Part shown: positions 61,813-64,000 of the stretch, piece after piece | How positions within the stretch are numbered: position 1 is the stretch's first letter | How the letters are laid out: every line of letters starts with the position of its first letter | Assembly (NCBI RefSeq): GCF_025370935.1 | Contig: NC_133472.1 | Span: forward strand, 1,474,749-1,538,748 | Length of the DNA: 64,000 nt | Reading direction: 5' to 3' | From: Choristoneura fumiferana | Taxonomy: Eukaryota > Arthropoda > Insecta > Lepidoptera > Tortricidae | Notes under the pieces: generated by a model | What the model was told of the DNA's origin: nothing | The model's database searches: none | What the model saw: only the letters and a program-made list of their open reading frames with translations | Position numbers and translations under genes: made by a program

Positions 61813-63059
61813 CTGAAACACGTATCTCGTGTACTACGATTAATTAATTATTTTGTAAGATTAATAAACACAAAACATCTTCGTTATATTCTCATTTAGC
61901 TTAAGGCTTGAGCTCATACTATTTTATACGAAAGTGAAATCACAAATCGAACACGGAACTGTTGAAACGCATCGCTATTGGCGAAACGGGAAACGCACCA
62001 GGAAAGGTGCGTAGGGATTGCGATAGCGGATACATATCAGGAACGGGTCGATTCTGTGCCGGAACAGCGGAAGAACACTTCCACAAACAGGCGGACACTA
62101 GATAAGCTATAAGGAAAATGAATTTAGCACTAAATAGATATATTGTGAACTAGCTTTTGCCCGCGACTTCGTCCGCGTGGAATAATAACTTTGGGAAGTA
62201 TTTAATTTATTTAGGATACCTATTCTGCCAATAATAGCACATAGAAACTTCCACAGTTTACTGAAAATAACCTATTTTTATACATTGCTATAAATATAAA
62301 CTCTTTTTTTGTTCTTTCATCATCCATACATCCATATTCTTTGGTAAAACATAAATATTTTGCGGGTGGCCACATTTTAGCAATACGACGTGGATTTTAC
62401 CCTACCAAAAAAGGACTAATTATTATCCTTCATAGTGAACTCTTGACACCTAACGTCCTTTATTGTAAGTTAGGAGGGTAGGATTATAATTAAAACGGCA
62501 TTTTTACTAAGCATAGCTACACATATTTCCGATTAACACACTTATAGTAAATTTGTTTGTAATTCCTTAAGAACTTTCATCCCCATATTTTCAAGTAGGT
62601 AAATAGCTCGAAATTTTAAAAGCGCCGGAAAAAATGTTTTTTCGTGTTCCGTAGCTGAAAAGAAAAAATGGAACCCTTTAGGATCACTTTGCTGTCCGTC
62701 CGTCTGTCTTTCTGTCAAGATCCTCTATCTCGTAAACGCACGGAGTATCAATCAATCAATCAATCATTTATTGTATCGGTATCGAATTGAGATTAAAACC
62801 CTAAACTATGGTCAATAGTCCCGAAAGCTGTGAAATTCAAACTTCTAAGTCAAGGCAATCAAAAGCTAAAATCTGAAAATCATAATTTTTCATGTCTGAC
62901 TGTCTATGTCTCAATAAGCCATCTATAATAACCCCACATTGCGTACATTTTGCTATGAGTTTAAAGGGCACTGCTAACACTGCATCATCTCCTCTGCTAA
63001 CATCCCCTCGCCGGTAAAAATTTCAAAAACGCTTGAACAAATATCTATTTATTTTATTA

Positions 63060-63812
63060 TAATGTCCAAATGCCAAGTTTCACAAAGAACCATCGATTTA
63101 TCATCGACGATGACGAACTTCCATATAAAATTTCATCCCTTAAGCTATTTCACCCCCTCACAGGGAGAATTTTAAAAACGCGTGAACAAACATCTATTTA
63201 CCTCTTATCACGTGCCCAAATGGCTAGTTTAATAAAGATTCATCGATTTATCTTCGATAATGACGACCTTCCATATAAACTTTCCGCCCCTATTTCATCC
63301 CCTCACAGGTCGATATTTAAAAAAGCTCAAACAAAATATCGATATATTTCTTATTGAGTGCCTAAATGCCAATTTTCATAGTTTTCTTCGACGGCGACGA
63401 ACTTCCACCATATTAAGTTTCATCCCCTTTTCAACCCCTTAAAACCTTTTTTTCGCAATAAAAGGTAGCCTATGTTCTTTCCCAAGGCCTATTCTATCTC
63501 TGTACCAAATTCATCCAAATCGGTTCAGCGGTTTAGGCGTGAAAGCGTAACAGACAGACAGACAGACAGAGCTACTTTCGCATTTATAATATTATATAGT
63601 ATGGAAGTATGGATTGAGTGCCTAAATGCCAATTTCATAGTTTTTATCTTCGACGGCGACGAACTTCCATCATATTAAGTTTCATCCCCTATTTCAACCT
63701 ATTAAAACCTTTTTTCGCGATAAAAGGTAGCCTATGTTCTTTCCCAAGGCCTATTCTATCTCTGTACCAAATTTCATCCAAATCGGTTCAGCGGTTTAGG
63801 CGTGAAAGCGTA

Positions 63813-63845
<33 letters not shown>

Positions 63846-63868
63846 GTTACTTTCGCATTTATAATATT
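63060..63868. repeat. Diverged tandem repeats inside the Helitron
   Basis: Units carrying AAATGCCAAGTTTCA, ATC(T/A)TCGACGA...GACGAACTTCCAT and TTTCA(T/C)CCCC start near 63068, 63217, 63360 and 63625. The last two form a ~260-bp direct duplication that includes GGTAGCCTATGTTCTTTCCC, ATCGGTTCAGCGGTTTAGGCG and a (GACA)n run of different length (63550, 63815). Confidence 0.8.
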
Positions 63869-63903
63869 AGTATGGATAGTATGGATAGTATGGATAGTAT
63901 GGA
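63868..63903. repeat. TAGTATGGA x4 at the Helitron terminus
   Basis: Four head-to-tail 9-mers, TAGTATGGA, close the element. On the element strand this is four copies of the terminal TCCATACTA. Confidence 0.9.
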
Positions 63904-64000
63904 TTATACTTTTTGCAATCTTAAACGCTGACATTTTGTTAATAATGAAACTTTAATTTATATATTTTTTTCTAATTATTCTTCAGAATGGATTTTCATT

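Larger units (their letters stand above)
62150..63903 (-). mobile_element. 1.75-kb non-autonomous Helitron with exact A/T empty site
   Basis: In plus-strand view it starts CTAGCTTTTGCCCGCGACTTCGTCCGCG and ends TATTAGTATGGA with three extra TAGTATGGA units. Host A precedes and T follows; copy 1 of the duplicated segment shows the unoccupied GTGAATTATAC. On its own strand it thus runs TCCATACTA...CTAG, inserted between A and T, as Helitrons do. The interior holds diverged repeats and no Rep/helicase frame. Confidence 0.88.
61459..64000 (+). repeat. Duplicated segment, copy 2 (runs off the window)
   Basis: Counterpart of 39437-40500. Starts at the gap in the MITE end GCACGTACTCTTACGCTATGG and continues to the window edge. 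It carries its own retroelement insertion (61533-61812) and a Helitron (62150-63903), and lacks the LINE 3' end of copy 1. Confidence 0.9.

Noticed and set aside
61276..61899. Frames spanning the N gap
   Set aside because: They pass through 100 unknown bases and two unrelated repeats.
62150..63903. CRISPR-like or satellite array because of regular repeats
   Set aside because: Repeats are diverged and of unequal spacing (about 145-260 bp), and the whole lies between Helitron ends in eukaryotic DNA.

Overview
The window is AT-rich, repeat-saturated nuclear DNA that looks like it comes from a moth or butterfly (Lepidoptera). The reasons are Helitron-like elements of the type that begins TCCATACTAATATTATAAA and ends CTAG, a tRNA-derived SINE family in at least eight copies, a second SINE family sharing a (GAT)n tail with RTE-type non-LTR retrotransposons, many palindromic MITEs, and short internal (TTAGG)n tracts. 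There is no bacterial-style gene organisation and I see no rRNA gene or CRISPR array. Almost everything here is intron or intergenic DNA built from nested mobile elements.

Only one host gene is recognised with confidence. An exon on the minus strand at 5256-5547 carries the first 48 codons of an EEIG1/FAM102-family protein (the N-terminal C2-like domain). It is bounded by a consensus 3' splice site upstream and a GTGAGT 5' splice site downstream. No later exon was found at 1-5250, so that stretch is probably its intron. Any further 5' UTR exon and promoter would lie to the right of 5547.

The second coding island is at 50587-51520. A 183-codon minus-strand ORF ending in a C-x2-C...C-x2-C module converges on a 62-codon plus-strand ORF. 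Their poly(A) signals lie 25 nt apart around a perfect 9-bp hairpin, and there is another hairpin beside the start of the small ORF. This compact ambisense layout resembles a small DNA virus or a captured virus-like cassette. I do not recognise either protein with confidence.

Layout. 1-5 kb: a 508-bp TIR element and a dispersed ~610-bp family. 5-5.6 kb: the EEIG1-like exon. 6-13 kb: SINE, MITE and Helitron copies, and an RTE fragment with a perfect 10-bp target duplication. 13-18 kb: a LINE ORF2 split by a SINE, a three-level minisatellite and an 842-bp TIR element. 18-34 kb: large foldbacks, Tc1/mariner-like MITEs and the first two copies of a ~710-bp GGGGGCC-ended element. 36-41 kb: two hAT-type elements and the first copy of a duplicated segment. 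43-49 kb: nested LINE and SINE insertions. 50-52 kb: the convergent ORF pair. 52-60 kb: more hAT, Harbinger-like and Helitron elements. 61.3-64 kb: a 100-base N gap followed by the second copy of the duplicated segment, split by a 1.75-kb Helitron.

The two copies of the duplicated segment (39437-40500 and 61459-64000) are useful together because each supplies the empty site for insertions in the other. Most open frames of 60-100 codons in the window are chance or lie inside repeats.
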